Origin: Strongylocentrotus droebachiensis
Lineage: Eukaryota > Echinodermata > Echinoidea > Camarodonta > Strongylocentrotidae
DNA length: 64,000 nucleotides
Reading direction: 5' to 3'
Assembly: GCA_035222895.1 (NCBI GenBank)
Contig: JAVYIG010000595.1
Span: forward strand, 455,167-519,166
Shown here: positions 47,062 through 57,942 of the stretch, in pieces
Numbering within the stretch: position 1 is the first letter of the stretch
Layout of the letters: the number at the start of each line of letters is the position of its first letter
Program-made: the position numbers and the translations under genes
Notes under the pieces: generated by a model
Databases searched by the model: none
Seen by the model: only the letters and a program-made list of their open reading frames with translations
What the model was told of the DNA's origin: nothing

Positions 47062-47126
47062 GATTTTCCTTCACAGATGAATGCTGGAAACGATCTACCA
47101 ATCAGCGAACCATCAGAGATTGAGAG
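47062..47126 (+). CDS. Ankyrin-Ig gene B, 65-bp linker exon
   Basis: Bounded by TTCCCCATCAG and GTACTAG. Encodes DFPSQMNAGNDLPISEPSEI and a few more residues, phase 0 to phase 2. It is one codon shorter than the A exon. The shared core is NDLPI.E.S. No domain recognised. Confidence 0.8.
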
Positions 47127-47573
47127 GTACTAGTCACTTTCCGTTTCTTTTATTATGAGAAAACTTATTTTTCGTTAAACGAGATGAACATGTATTTAGG
47201 GCATATATTTTGCTCCACAATTGATTTCTTCATTAGTGACAAAAAGTTTTCTTCATGTTTATTAAATATTCAGGATTATTTTATATATTCTTCATAATGT
47301 ATATGAATAACCGTGTACGAAAGAAAAGCATTATGAACGTAAATTGTATAACATTACTTCATAGCAGGATTAGAGCACCTTCGGGATTATTATCTGCCTG
47401 GACCTGATCCTTAAGAAACTAGAAAACAGTGAAGCAAGACCAAATGGGGTACCCTGGTTACTGTTGAAGTCGACATTTCAATTCATGGTGTTTTCCTTGA
47501 GCATATGTGGAATTTCTGCATTGTACATCTCCTTACATCAGCTAACTCTAATTTATACAATTGAATTCAACAG
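47127..47573 (+). other. Intron, gene B
   Basis: 447 bp between GTACTAG and AATTCAACAG, alignable with 16677-17211 of gene A. No other feature seen. Confidence 0.7.
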
Positions 47574-47673
47574 CTTTCCTAAATACCCACCAGATGTCGC
47601 TCAGCAAAAGTGGTATGACGAAAACCCTGCCCCCATCCAAGGAACCTCCTCAAACCCAGGTTGGAAAATCGGG
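47574..47673 (+). CDS. Ankyrin-Ig gene B, 100-bp juxtamembrane exon
   Basis: Bounded by TTGAATTCAACAG and GTAAGAG, phase 2 to phase 0, with the conserved ending GTSSNPGWKIG. Same length, phases and ending as copy A. A longer frame beginning at 47464 reads through the intron and is not the exon. Confidence 0.82.
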
Positions 47674-47973
47674 GTAAGAGAGAAGTATTGCTTCCTTTTA
47701 TCATTGCTAAATAACTTGCTGTTGAAGTTATGAAATAGTACAACAAGCTTTTGATAAAAATGTAATCAAGTTCTGCATCTGAGCAAAACGAAACTAATAT
47801 GAGGACTTCTTTGAAAGGACACTACTAGAATATTTAGATTATTTTTGTGAGAAAAGGTGTCCACCCAGTGTTTCATTTCTTGTTCACATTAGATCCCTGC
47901 TGAATGACATATTCTATGACTTTTTTGCAATTTCAACAACGTTCTCTTTAATATTCACAACCTTTTTATTTAG

Positions 47974-48879
47974 ACCAAACCAGTTGATCGGTGTCCTTCA
48001 ATCCTGGCCCTCGTACAAACTTCCCTGCATGTGATTATCGCTTTGGCCATCATTCTTGCTGGAAGTCCGGCTCTTGTAGCAGGCAGCGGTAGCACCGAAC
48101 GGGTAACGCTACAAGCAGGTAAACCTGGGGTGGTCCCATTCCATCTCCCATGGCCGCCTAATAGTACATCCCACGGCTATTTTACACTTGGATTTAAATA
48201 TAATCCTCGTCCATTCTGCATTAATGGGGAAGATGATGTCAAGGGCTTTAAAAGCCCCTCCCAGTTTTTAAGATTTACCACCTCAGTAAAAGATACAGAC
48301 ACCTCTCCTTGCGTGAATCTGGCGATAGATAACGTTGATATTCTAGGCGAGGGTGTCTATGTATTAATAGCAGTCTGGCATAGTTTGGGGAACGTTAGTT
48401 ATGAAACTGTGAAGAAGGAGATTATTGTTCAAGTTCCCCCCGGACCTGCGAAATGCTTCATCACTTTAAGTGAAAATGTTGACTACCCCTATGAAGTGCA
48501 CTGTCGAGCCACCACTGGCAGCGTTACAACCACTCTATCATGTTACCAGAATGATCAGAGGATTGAAATCAAGGGTGATATTACAGATAATGGGCTAATT
48601 ACCAGTGGTATATTCTGGCTACCCGATATTATTCATTTCTCTTGTTGCTCACATGATATAACCTCGTATGTAAGTGAAACGATGTGCAATGACTTCGAGT
48701 GGCCACACGGTAAAGAAACTACAAGACAGGCTTTCAATACTGTACCTACATCGGTAACCACTCCCACACTCCAAATAGAATCTCAAATAGAGTCAAGGGC
48801 TTGTAGGCAACCCATGCTTCCTTCTCTGTGGCACTTCACATACCTGTTCGTATACATCCTCGCCTTTGTTACAATATAA
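47974..48879 (+). CDS. Ankyrin-Ig gene B, last exon: membrane segment and Ig-like ectodomain
   Basis: Starts after CCTTTTTATTTAG in phase 0 (TKPVDRCPSILALVQTSLH...) and ends at TAA 48877-48879. A hydrophobic segment, VIIALAIILAGSPALVAG, begins at 48031. Two Ig-like regions follow with the same Cys pattern as copy A (FCING, PCVNL, KCFITL, YEVHC, LSCYQN, FSCCSH), then a shorter stalk and a hydrophobic end (SLWHFTYLFVYILAFVTI). Where A has CAGATG, B has CATGTG. There is no Met before the hydrophobic segment and no AG acceptor there, and the nearest ATG is out of frame and followed at once by TGA. A stand-alone secreted protein is therefore not possible here. This supports joining to the ankyrin exons through the acceptor shared by both copies. 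Confidence 0.75.
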   Translation, partial: TKPVDRCPSILALVQTSLHVIIALAIILAGSPALVAGSGSTERVTLQAGKPGVVPFHLPWPPNSTSHGYFTLGFKYNPRPFCINGEDDVKGFKSPSQFLRFTTSVKDTDTSPCVNLAIDNVDILGEGVYVLIAVWHSLGNVSYETVKKEIIVQVPPGPAKCFITLSENVDYPYEVHCRATTGSVTTTLSCYQNDQRIEIKGDITDNGLITSGIFWLPDIIHFSCCSHDITSYVSETMCNDFEWPHGKETTRQAFNTVPTSVTTPTLQIESQIESRACRQPMLPSLWHFTYLFVYILAFVTI

Positions 48880-50275
48880 TAAGCACAAAGTCTTTACACG
48901 TGATATCACTTTCTTATTTCATAAACTAGTGTACTACCAACAAATAAATGCAAAAATGTATTATAGTCCGAATTCGAATTCCGTTAATATATATGGGTCC
49001 GTTTATTGACCGACTTTTTGCCTAGAATCAGCGTTTCGAAACGTCTTTCAGGCAAATTTTTAAGGTGATAGACGCAAAGCCTTTTTCAAACGTCTTTAGA
49101 TATGGGCATATTGTAACGCCGAAAAATGTGCGTTTTGAATTTGACATACAGCTAGAATCATGTTTCTGAGAGGTGATAAACGCAAAGCTGTTTTGAACCC
49201 CACATACAAATCGGACCTTCCCAGGCTAATTTCCGGTTTGGGGAAATAGCGCGCGCCCTATGTTACTCTTCATTTTTCCATCTTTTATCTTCTACCTCTC
49301 TTTCATCTGTACTTCATCGTTTTATCTTTCTGTCTTTCCTTATGTTATTCTTCGTTTATTTCTTCTATTCTCATGTTATTTTTTTTTTCCTTCTATCACC
49401 TTTTCTTATATAATTCGTTGTGTTTATATCGTTCTATATTTTGTTCCTACAAGGCCTTATGTTAATCTTTGTTTTCATCATTCAATCACTTTCTTTTTCT
49501 GTCTTTCCTTGTGTTATCCTTTGTTTCTTCCTTCTATCACCTTCTCTTTCTGTCTTTCCTTATGTTATTCTTTGTTTCTTCCTCTTATCACCTTCTCTTA
49601 TGTTATTCTTTGTTTTAATCATTCTATCACTTTCCCTTTCTGTCTTTCCTTATTTTATTCTTTTTTTCTTCCTTCTATCACCTTCTCTTATGTTATTCTT
49701 TGTTTTTATAATTCTATCACTTTCTCTTTCTGTCTTTCGTTTCTGACTTACGAGGCGATATAGCAAGATGACGTTATTATGACGACAGGTTGAATCGTGA
49801 AAAAAAACGATAAACGCGACATCCCGCAAACCACGTTCGCATAGTGGGGTTCGATAGTGGGGTTTGATATGTACGTATCTTTTGGCAAGACACGATAAAT
49901 GAACCCTATGATGCACAAAAATTGTACAATTTCACATTCGTTGCTAAAATTCATACGTATATGTTATGATTTGGAAGTAAATATTAAAATGGCTTACTGT
50001 TCAATTCGTTGCTATGATTATGTATGTTTTATTTAATAGTCTATGGTGACCATAGTATGGTCTGCTATATTTTAATAATTAAGGGAATATATTCAATATC
50101 GATGATATTATCTTTTAACAGCATGTCGATTTGACAGACATTGATCAGACCATTTTAATAAGTAGCTTGCCATCACCCAGCCATGTCTGACCCCAACTTT
50201 AGAATGAATGTAAACCGTGGGGTTGATATGAGTTACTCCTAGGATCGACATGTGCACGATAAACGTTGCTCTTAA
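48880..50275. other. 3' side of gene B with a CT-rich repeat array
   Basis: 48985-49250 looks like a dispersed repeat (CGTTTCGAAACGTCTTTCAGG; the words GGTGATAGACGCAAAGC and GGTGATAAACGCAAAGC recur). 49260-49745 is a pyrimidine-rich imperfect array of words such as CTTATGTTATTCTTTGTTTC and TATCACCTTCTCTTTCTGTC. Its 167-codon open frame is a by-product. The array has no counterpart in unit A. Confidence 0.6.
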
Positions 50276-51354
50276 GCCCCCATCACACCAAACTAGTTCT
50301 CACTACGATCTGTTTAAGGACTTCATGGATGTGCTCGGACTCGACTAATGTATATAATACGATCCCACTTCGTGCATTAACAGTCCACAATACGTCCAAC
50401 TCTTCTGTACCCCGTCCACAGTCAGTTCATATCAAGTTCAGATTGGGTAAACTTGATTTCCAAGCAGTCCAAACCATTCTTACTAGTTCACAACTTGTTC
50501 TAACTAGTTCATAACCAAACCACCCCGTTTAGAGACCGTTCAACTCGTCCTTATCTCATTCTTAGTGCGTTCGAACGCGCTCCTATCGTGCGTGTGCATT
50601 CGCGTTCTGGTTCGAGGGATATACAAACCCAACGCGTTCTTGCTAATGATCCTCGACACATCACGTTGTAACATGTTCCTAGTAGGTTCGAAGTACGGCA
50701 ATTCTGTTCGCACACAGTTTGAGCCCGTTTGGCAACATTTTTCCAGAACGTAGTGATAATGATGGGGGCTTCACTCGAATCTCTTGATCTGCAAAACTTG
50801 AAGTGTTGAAGTTGAACGGGAATGAGGAATGACGAGAACGCGTTGGGTTTGTATAGCTTCCGAGCCAGAACGGGATTGCACCCGCTCTAGGAGCGCGTTC
50901 GAACGCACTAAGAACAAGATGAGGACAAGTTTAACTGTCTCTGAACGGGGTGGTCGGGTTAAAAACTAGTAAGAACAGGTGGCAAACTAGATGGGATGGG
51001 TTTGGACGAATTGGGAACGAGGTAGATAATAGCTAATGTTCCCCTACTTCCTTTCGTATTGCCTTTTAATTGTTCAATCATAATCAAACTCAATCAAACT
51101 AGTTCATAATGGGTTTAAACTGACTACGGACTGGCTTGGACTGCCTGGTAATGGCAAATTTACCCGATCTGAACTTGATATGAACTGTCTGTGGACGGGG
51201 TACAGACGAGATGGACGTATTGAGGGCTGTTTATGAACGAACTGGGATCGTATCATAGACATTATTTACACATTCGGCTCCGATCACAACCCGTTTTACG
51301 ATTTTCTAGGACGGTTCCAGAACGTAGTGATAACTAGTTTGGTGTGATAAGGGC
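50276..51354. mobile_element. 1.08 kb foldback element in TTAA sites
   Basis: TTAA flanks it at 50272-50275 and 51355-51358. The ends are inverted repeats: CCCCATCACACCAAACTAGT then TCTCACTACG at the left, and CGTAGTGATAACTAGTTTGG then TGTGATAAGGGC at the right. The two halves remain complementary over most of their length (e.g. TTCATATCAAGTTCAGATTGGGTAAA against TTTACCCGATCTGAACTTGATATGAA). TTAA targets are typical of piggyBac-type elements. No transposase is present. It falls in a stretch that is longer in unit B than in A. Confidence 0.85.
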
Positions 51355-51427
51355 TTAAAAGTCTATGATACCCATGTTGCCAAATATATTCAAATTTATG
51401 TCGAGCCTTGTGTTACATTTAAAGTTT

Positions 51428-51605
51428 AGTTGAGAACTGGTCATGCGATTGCATTGTGAAAGAAACGGTGTGGAATCGATCAGAAAAGATTTTGGTGTGT
51501 ACTGCAAGGTTCTTGAATGATCAAAATGATAAGAAATTCGGCCCAGTCTTGGTATACTTACAAGCACTGTACACAGAAAGATGTATATGGGACTACACGA
51601 ACATG
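51428..51605 (+). repeat. Dispersed repeat shared with 32505-32705
   Basis: Same order of words as the 32.5 kb copy, from GGTCATGCGATTGCATTGTG to CACTGTACACAGAAAGATGT. No coding capacity. Confidence 0.85.
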
Positions 51606-52359
51606 TGGCATAACAATCCGTCTCGATTTGAATGTGATGCGTAGTGTATATCACATGTTTGTTTGATAACCTGATAATCTTTGAATCGAATAAGTTATAA
51701 AATGGAAAGAGGAACACTATAATCACGTAAAACTAACAAGTTTCTATGTACTATCTTTGTAAATCGATACAAATATATAATAAATGTGATTTCAAAAACA
51801 TGCTTCGCAGAAATATTTTTAAAATTCCGTCAAAGGCAGATTGGGTGCTCTTTCTTTTACACTTACCATGCCATATTAAGGCTTAGAACTGACCCAATTA
51901 TGTTCCCCAGTTATGTTATGTATACATTTCTCTTCATTCGGTTATCTAGCATACGTTAACCAACCCGGAGGTTGTACTCCCCTGTCCTGTTTACCGTGTA
52001 CTATGTATAGTATATACGGCCTTTAATAGCATACATAATGTTGCAAAAACTTTGATCCTGCTATCATCAATTCAATATTTGTTGTGTTATGTATACTGGA
52101 ATTCAAGTGCACCTTTTTCAAATTGTATGTAAGCCGCAGTTTACACGTCACAGCTTTATAATAAAACTCATTGTTGCCTTAAAGTAATTCATGTTTTGCA
52201 TTTTATCATACAAACAAAATCATGGACTTTACTTAGCAGAAATAGCTCACCTCAATTCACTGATTTTTTTTTAGGCTAAGAATTTCCTATGGATTGCGTT
52301 TTTTATATTGGTCATTGTCATATTGTAAATACATGTTAGTTATTATAAGGGCTAACCTC
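51606..52359. other. No gene; patches paralogous to 20500-21300
   Basis: GGCTTAGAACTGACCC, AATTCAAGTGCACC and CATATTGTAAATACATG match unit A in order. Otherwise AT-rich sequence without features. Confidence 0.5.
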
Positions 52360-54342
52360 TTTTTTATTTGGGAATAGAGTAAATGTTTATACTGTGCATA
52401 TTTTCAAGTTATCTTTGTCATTCATACGCCGCACTGGCTCATTTTGTCCATATATTGCAGCGTGTATAATGATATTTAATGAAACAATGTTTTTATTCAA
52501 ATTCATTTATGGATAACACATTTTGTAATTTTCATGAAAGTGTGTTGGTAACAAATGGTATAATTTTGCTATTCAAGAATAACAGAAACAAACGTTTCCT
52601 TTGCTCTATATATTAATGCTCGTAAAAGGATGATATAGAAAATACACCAAAAGACCAGCCATAAAGAGGAAAGACACACTAAAAAACAATAATTGAATAA
52701 TTAACAAATCAACCCATACATGAGTGTACATGTATATGCTTCGCATCCTGATTCATGGCGGCTTTGTATAGGTTTATTGGCTTCACTTTGCATTATGCAG
52801 GAATGGTAATAGTAATAGAGAACCTATTCATGGATTGTTAATCATACGGTATAAAATTTGTAAGGAATATTGATAGAAATTAGTGGTAGTCGATAATGCA
52901 GTGTATTATTCGTCGATACAAGTTAATGCTTAGATCGTACAAGTTTTGAAGTTATCTTTGACATGCACACCGATGTACATGCTCATACTGTCCATTAATT
53001 GACAGTATTTGTAATTATATTTGATGAAACAATGTATTAAAAAGTAAAATCATTTATGGATAACACATTTTGGAACCTTTATGAAAGTATGTTAGTAACA
53101 AACGGTATAATTTTGCTTTTCGATAATAACGGAGTAAACTTTTGGAGATCCGTTTATTTTGCTCTATACATTTATGCTCGTAAACAATGATGTAGAAAAT
53201 AAACAAAAAAACAGCCATTAAAAGAGGAGAGACACACTAAAAAAAAGAATTGAATAACTAACTAATTATTTATGTACATATCCTGATTTATTACTGTAAA
53301 TTATATGTCAACTATACATACTATACAGATATGCAATACATATAACAATGGTATATGTATAAAAGGAGTAAATTTTGAAGAGTTATTAATAGTATATGTA
53401 TATGTGGTTTTCGTTAATATTGTATATTATGGTTAAGATATCATTTATGAAATATTTACATGAATTGATAATGCTTTGTAATAATGTCGATGCCCGTATT
53501 CTGCATACTTTGCTCCACATCTTCTGTATTATTATGCATATAGTATAGTATAAACTGTAAAGTATGCATATTGTACAGTTATCTATGAAACTCAAAGTAA
53601 ATACATTTTCAAAGATTGTCCTGTATAATAACAGAACCTCTCTGTGTATTTAACATAATGACTAAGAAAGATTTAAAGTTGTAGTTCCCAAATTTTCAAT
53701 ATAGTATATTCATATCACTCATTATTTTACTCAATACTATATAATCATGATAATAAAGGCCAACCTCTTTTGTATTTGAGGGTAGAGTAAATGCTTAGAT
53801 TGTGCACATTTTTCAAGTTATCTTTGACATTTATACCGACGTATTTGCTCATATTTTCTATTAGTTCGCACTGTATTTAAATATATTTAATGAAACAATG
53901 TATTTAAAAATATATATTTTTAACAAAATTCTGAACTTTTATTAATTAGTGTTAGTAACAAACGGTATAATTTTTTCTTTTCGAGAATAACGGATTTTTT
54001 TTAGAGAGATCCGTTTCCTTTGCTGTATACATTAATACTCGTAAAAGGACGATGTTGAAAATACACGAAAAGAACAGCAATGAAAAAGAGAGACATATTA
54101 AAGACAATATTAGATTGATTAACACAATTATGTTTGTACATTTCATAATTTAACGGCTATACAATAAATGTAACATATGTCATGTATGAAAGAACTAAAT
54201 CCCTAATCTTCTTTTAATAATCGTGCAAACGAAAGAAATTCGTAAACTATCTTCCTTTGTACATACTTGTAAGACTATACAATATGTCATATAAGTTTAC
54301 TTAGTGTTTCAGTGTTCTTCCATTGTTCTATTGTTTACGAAT

Positions 54343-54446
54343 AATTTGCTAATAGTTGTATGAAATATAAATTGATAAATATCAATTCATTGAATTCATT
54401 GAATTGATATTTATCAATTTATATTTCATACAACTATTAGCAAATT
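54343..54446. repeat. Perfect 47-bp inverted repeat with a 10-nt loop
   Basis: AATTTGCTAATAGTTGTATG... to ...ATCAATTCA is followed by a 10-nt centre (TTGAATTCAT) and its exact reverse complement, ending CAACTATTAGCAAATT. All 47 pairs match. It lies at the end of the third copy of the tandem array. Confidence 0.95.
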
Positions 54447-54686
54447 TATTTTTCAAAGATTGTCCTGCATAAAAGCTATTTTAAATGATAAATTACGAAA
54501 GTTTGAATTGGTACCAACACAATTATAAATTGCGAATATTTAAATCACTCAGTATTTTACCTAATATTATAACCTTGATAATTAAAAGTTTAACCTCTTT
54601 GTATTTTGTGTAGAGTTGGTAAGAAAGGGTATAATGTTGCTGTTTAAATGGACTTGTTAAAATTGTTCAGATAAGAGAAAGTAGAG

Positions 54687-55163
54687 GTAAGGTAGTGACT
54701 TCAATGTTAGATGTACATTTAAAGATAATCTAAAGGTTTGAGTGAAAACGGACCATAATTACTGGTATCAATTTGGAAAAACTGATCTGATCGATTCTTC
54801 AATTCTCCCAACTATATTATTAAAATTAAATTAAATTTTAGGTGAATGTAAATCGTCACAAAGCAATGAATTGGTTCCATACCATTCCAGACATTTAAGT
54901 GCTGAAGCTTTTTAAAAGCATGTCTTATGTCTTTGTTCATCGAAAAATGGCTGGGAAAATTCAAAAATGGTTTGGAAGAATTAACTGTTCATCACTGTTA
55001 GAGGGTGTTGCACAGTGACGCCTTTATAGAAAACCATAGATATCTTTGTGGTTAGAGAATTTTTCAGGATTTGTTGCATGTTAGAGGGTAATAAGTAACA
55101 TTTCATACACAAATTATTCAATTTTGTCATAAACTTTCAACAATGTTACCGAGTGTCTTTAAG
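54687..55163 (-). mobile_element. Short non-autonomous element, reverse copy of 8164-8670
   Basis: Runs from AAGGTAGTGACTTCAATG to CAACAATGTTACCGAGTG and matches 8164-8670 in reverse complement along its length. It splits the fourth unit of the surrounding tandem array, so it is younger than the array. Confidence 0.75.
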
Positions 55164-55390
55164 AATAACAAAAAAAACTGTTAGAGATCTGTTTATTTCG
55201 CTCTTTATATTTATGTAAGATAATGATGTAGAAAATACACCAACATACCAGCCGTGAAGAGGCAAGGGACACCAATAAAAGTTGATTCATTAACACAATT
55301 ATGTATGTACATATCCTGATTTATAGCCATAGAATATGTAAGCTATATATGTTACAGGTATACCATGAATGTATAAATGGTACCTGTATG

Positions 55391-55589
55391 TATACAAGAA
55401 GTAAATTATTAATATATTTGATAATATTGCAAACGAAAGACATTTGAGAATCATCTTCCTTTGTAAATAATTGTATCACTATTCCATAATATCGTCTAAA
55501 TTTGCTTAGCGTTCCAGAATCCTTCTATTCAAATATGGAATCGTTAATTTTGTTATAAACATAAAATGGACTAAACAGATGTATTTACC

Positions 55590-55625
<36 letters not shown>

Positions 55626-57942
55626 CTTTTAGTCCACTCCAAATTTTATTAAACCGAAATGAAAATTCTTTTTGCCCAATTGATCGTGAGCCCGGCAGCC
55701 ACTAAGCAGCGCCAGATCGACGTTGCTCTATCCCTTATTGTTGAACGCCAAACAAGATAGCAGCAATTCCCATCTTTTAACTTCTTTTGGTATGTGTTTC
55801 AACGTGTTATAATAACAAACGTATCAATTATGATAGTCTGCTAGATGGACTGTTAATATAGATTCCATGAAATTTCAACCTTTGTTGTACTTGAATCTGT
55901 TCTGTAACTATCGTTTTTTTTTGTATTGAATAATGGATGTGGCAAATCAAAATCAAATGTGCTTGTTCTGCTAATAAATACATGAATGAAGATAATTTTC
56001 TCTCTGGTTTTGTTATCATGTTATATTGAATATGACTTTAATCCTTAATGAATATGATTCTCATGCTTAATGAATAGTACTTTCCGGAACATTAAAGAGT
56101 GATGAATAGAGAGGTAAACATAACAACAAAGAGGAGCACATAAACAGTATGTGCTTGTCTGTGTATGTCCGTCGGAGAGAGACAGACAGACGGACGTAGA
56201 AAAAGAATAGTAGTGGAAAGAGCGTCCTCATCTAAAGTTGGCAGCTTAATAGTCATTTATAAAACTTTATTAAGAACCTTACCAGCTACAACTAACTTTG
56301 GGAGGATTGTTTTGGCAACCAAAGAATAACATTCTCTGCTTTCGGGTAGAGCAGACTTTAGTATAAAGGAAGGAATGTGTAGACGTTACTCTGTCAGTCT
56401 AATTTCGATAACTCTTTGTCCAAAGTTTTAAAAGTACTATGTCCCATTTGCAGGCCCCAAAAAATGAAAAATGTTAAATTCCAACGGCATTTGAAAGATA
56501 ATATTAATTTTGAACTTCCCTAAAAAAACGGGGGGGGGGGCTTGAAAATGCCTATAAGTGTGAAAATAACGAATATTATTTGTCGATTCGACTTAAGAGC
56601 TATAGAGACAATAAGTTATAGTCTGATTTTCAGATCATTGTACCGAATGGTCGTATGTTTTACGCTGTGCAAAGATTCAATCAGTTTATTTTTGGCCATT
56701 ACAAAAAGTGGGTTATTGATGTAGACAAATGCACATGTAGCCTTTACAGCTCATTGTATGTATGTTATTACCAAAGAAGGAAAAAGCCAGTCAGTCACTC
56801 ACTAGTGTCTGACAGTGAAGTCTAGCAAGTAAACGGGTTTCCTTGCATAATTTGAATATTAGGACACTGTTAATGTTTAAATTTCACAGATATAACTTAC
56901 ATGACATATTCATAACTCCTGCAAAGTTCTACATAATTTGATGTTGGTTGCAAAAGGGACATAGTATCTTTAAGACCCCAAATATTAACAGCCACTGTTT
57001 GATTCCTTATCCTTCAGAGCATATGTGAAATATTAAGTAGGAATTCGCTGCATTCTCCTTTTCCTACTGATCTTATTTATGTGTGCATCATCTCCCGTTT
57101 TTTGTCAATCCTACCCTTCTTTTTCCCTTGTCCTTTTATTTATCAGCAGTATCTCTCTTCACCTTTGACTGTCTTCAGATTTTGTTTCTCTGTTTATGCT
57201 CCTCTCTCTCTTTCTAGGTTTTCCTATTTTCCTACTATTCAATATTATTCGTACCTCCTTCCCCGATAAGATTTTCTAATTTTAAAGCCTTGTCTCCTAA
57301 CTCAATTCGTTTCTTATTACCCTCTCTCGCTTTCTTCTTACTATTTGCTTTTTTCATTCGTCGTATTTTGAACGTCAGACGTTCCCATACAAACCTGGGG
57401 TCAAATGAAGCACATTCCTTTCTTCAAACCAAACTTTTTTAAGGATTCACAATACTTTAACATAGAGAAGCATCGGACTTCCAATATCCATCATCTGGTT
57501 TTTCATTTTTTTAAACTTTAAAACAACTAATCACTGAATGGTCTGTACAGATGGATGAAATAATAATCTGATACAAAATCTTCTCTTCTCTTCTCTTGCG
57601 ATAATAATCCAGCCTGGCTCTTTAAATCTTTCCTTCTCCAAGTATATTTCTTAGATCCAGGATTTTGTGGCACCATATATCTATCAATTCATATAAACTT
57701 AGCATGGATAAAAATTTCTCTTTGCTTTCTTGATAGTAGTCACTGGTATTTCTCATTTCATCTAAATTAGGCTTTGAGGAAATACCAGGTCTCGGCCTTT
57801 TACAATCTTAGATTCTATGTAAAGTGATATTAGAACCAATTTAGCAATGCATTTTAGTCGAACAAACAGCTTGTTTGATTTGATGTATTGATTCATTAAT
57901 TCTTTGATAAGTAGCGTATGAACGCAGTACACTATGGCGTTA
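55391..57942. other. 3' side of Ig receptor B; no gene recognised
   Basis: Contains an (ATA)n tract at 55591-55624, a poly-G run at 56531-56540, and a stretch near 55855-56010 aligned with 23905-24200 of unit A. Pyrimidine-rich sequence at 57060-57360 has no supported frame. Confidence 0.5.

Larger units (their letters stand above)
52360..55390 (+). repeat. Diverged tandem array, about four copies
   Basis: Copies start near 52360, 52900, 53765 and 54590. Each contains, in whole or part: TTTGKGAATAGAGTAAATG; TTTTCAAGTTATCTTTG-CATT; TTTAATGAAACAATG; TTAGTAACAAACGGTATAATTTTGC; GAGATCCGTTT.CTTTGCTCTAT; ATGATGTAGAAAATACACCAA; CAGCCATAAAGAGG-AGACACACTAAA; and GTACATATCCTGATTTAT. The fourth copy is split by a short element (54687-55163). 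Unit A shows only a single related stretch near 23095. No coding capacity. Confidence 0.8.

Noticed and set aside
49260-49763. 167-codon Phe/Ser-rich open frame
   Set aside because: Made of pyrimidine-rich repeat words, with no domain and no counterpart in unit A.
52360-55390. CRISPR-like array
   Set aside because: Units are long (540-860 bp), diverged and of eukaryotic type; there are no short regular repeats and spacers.
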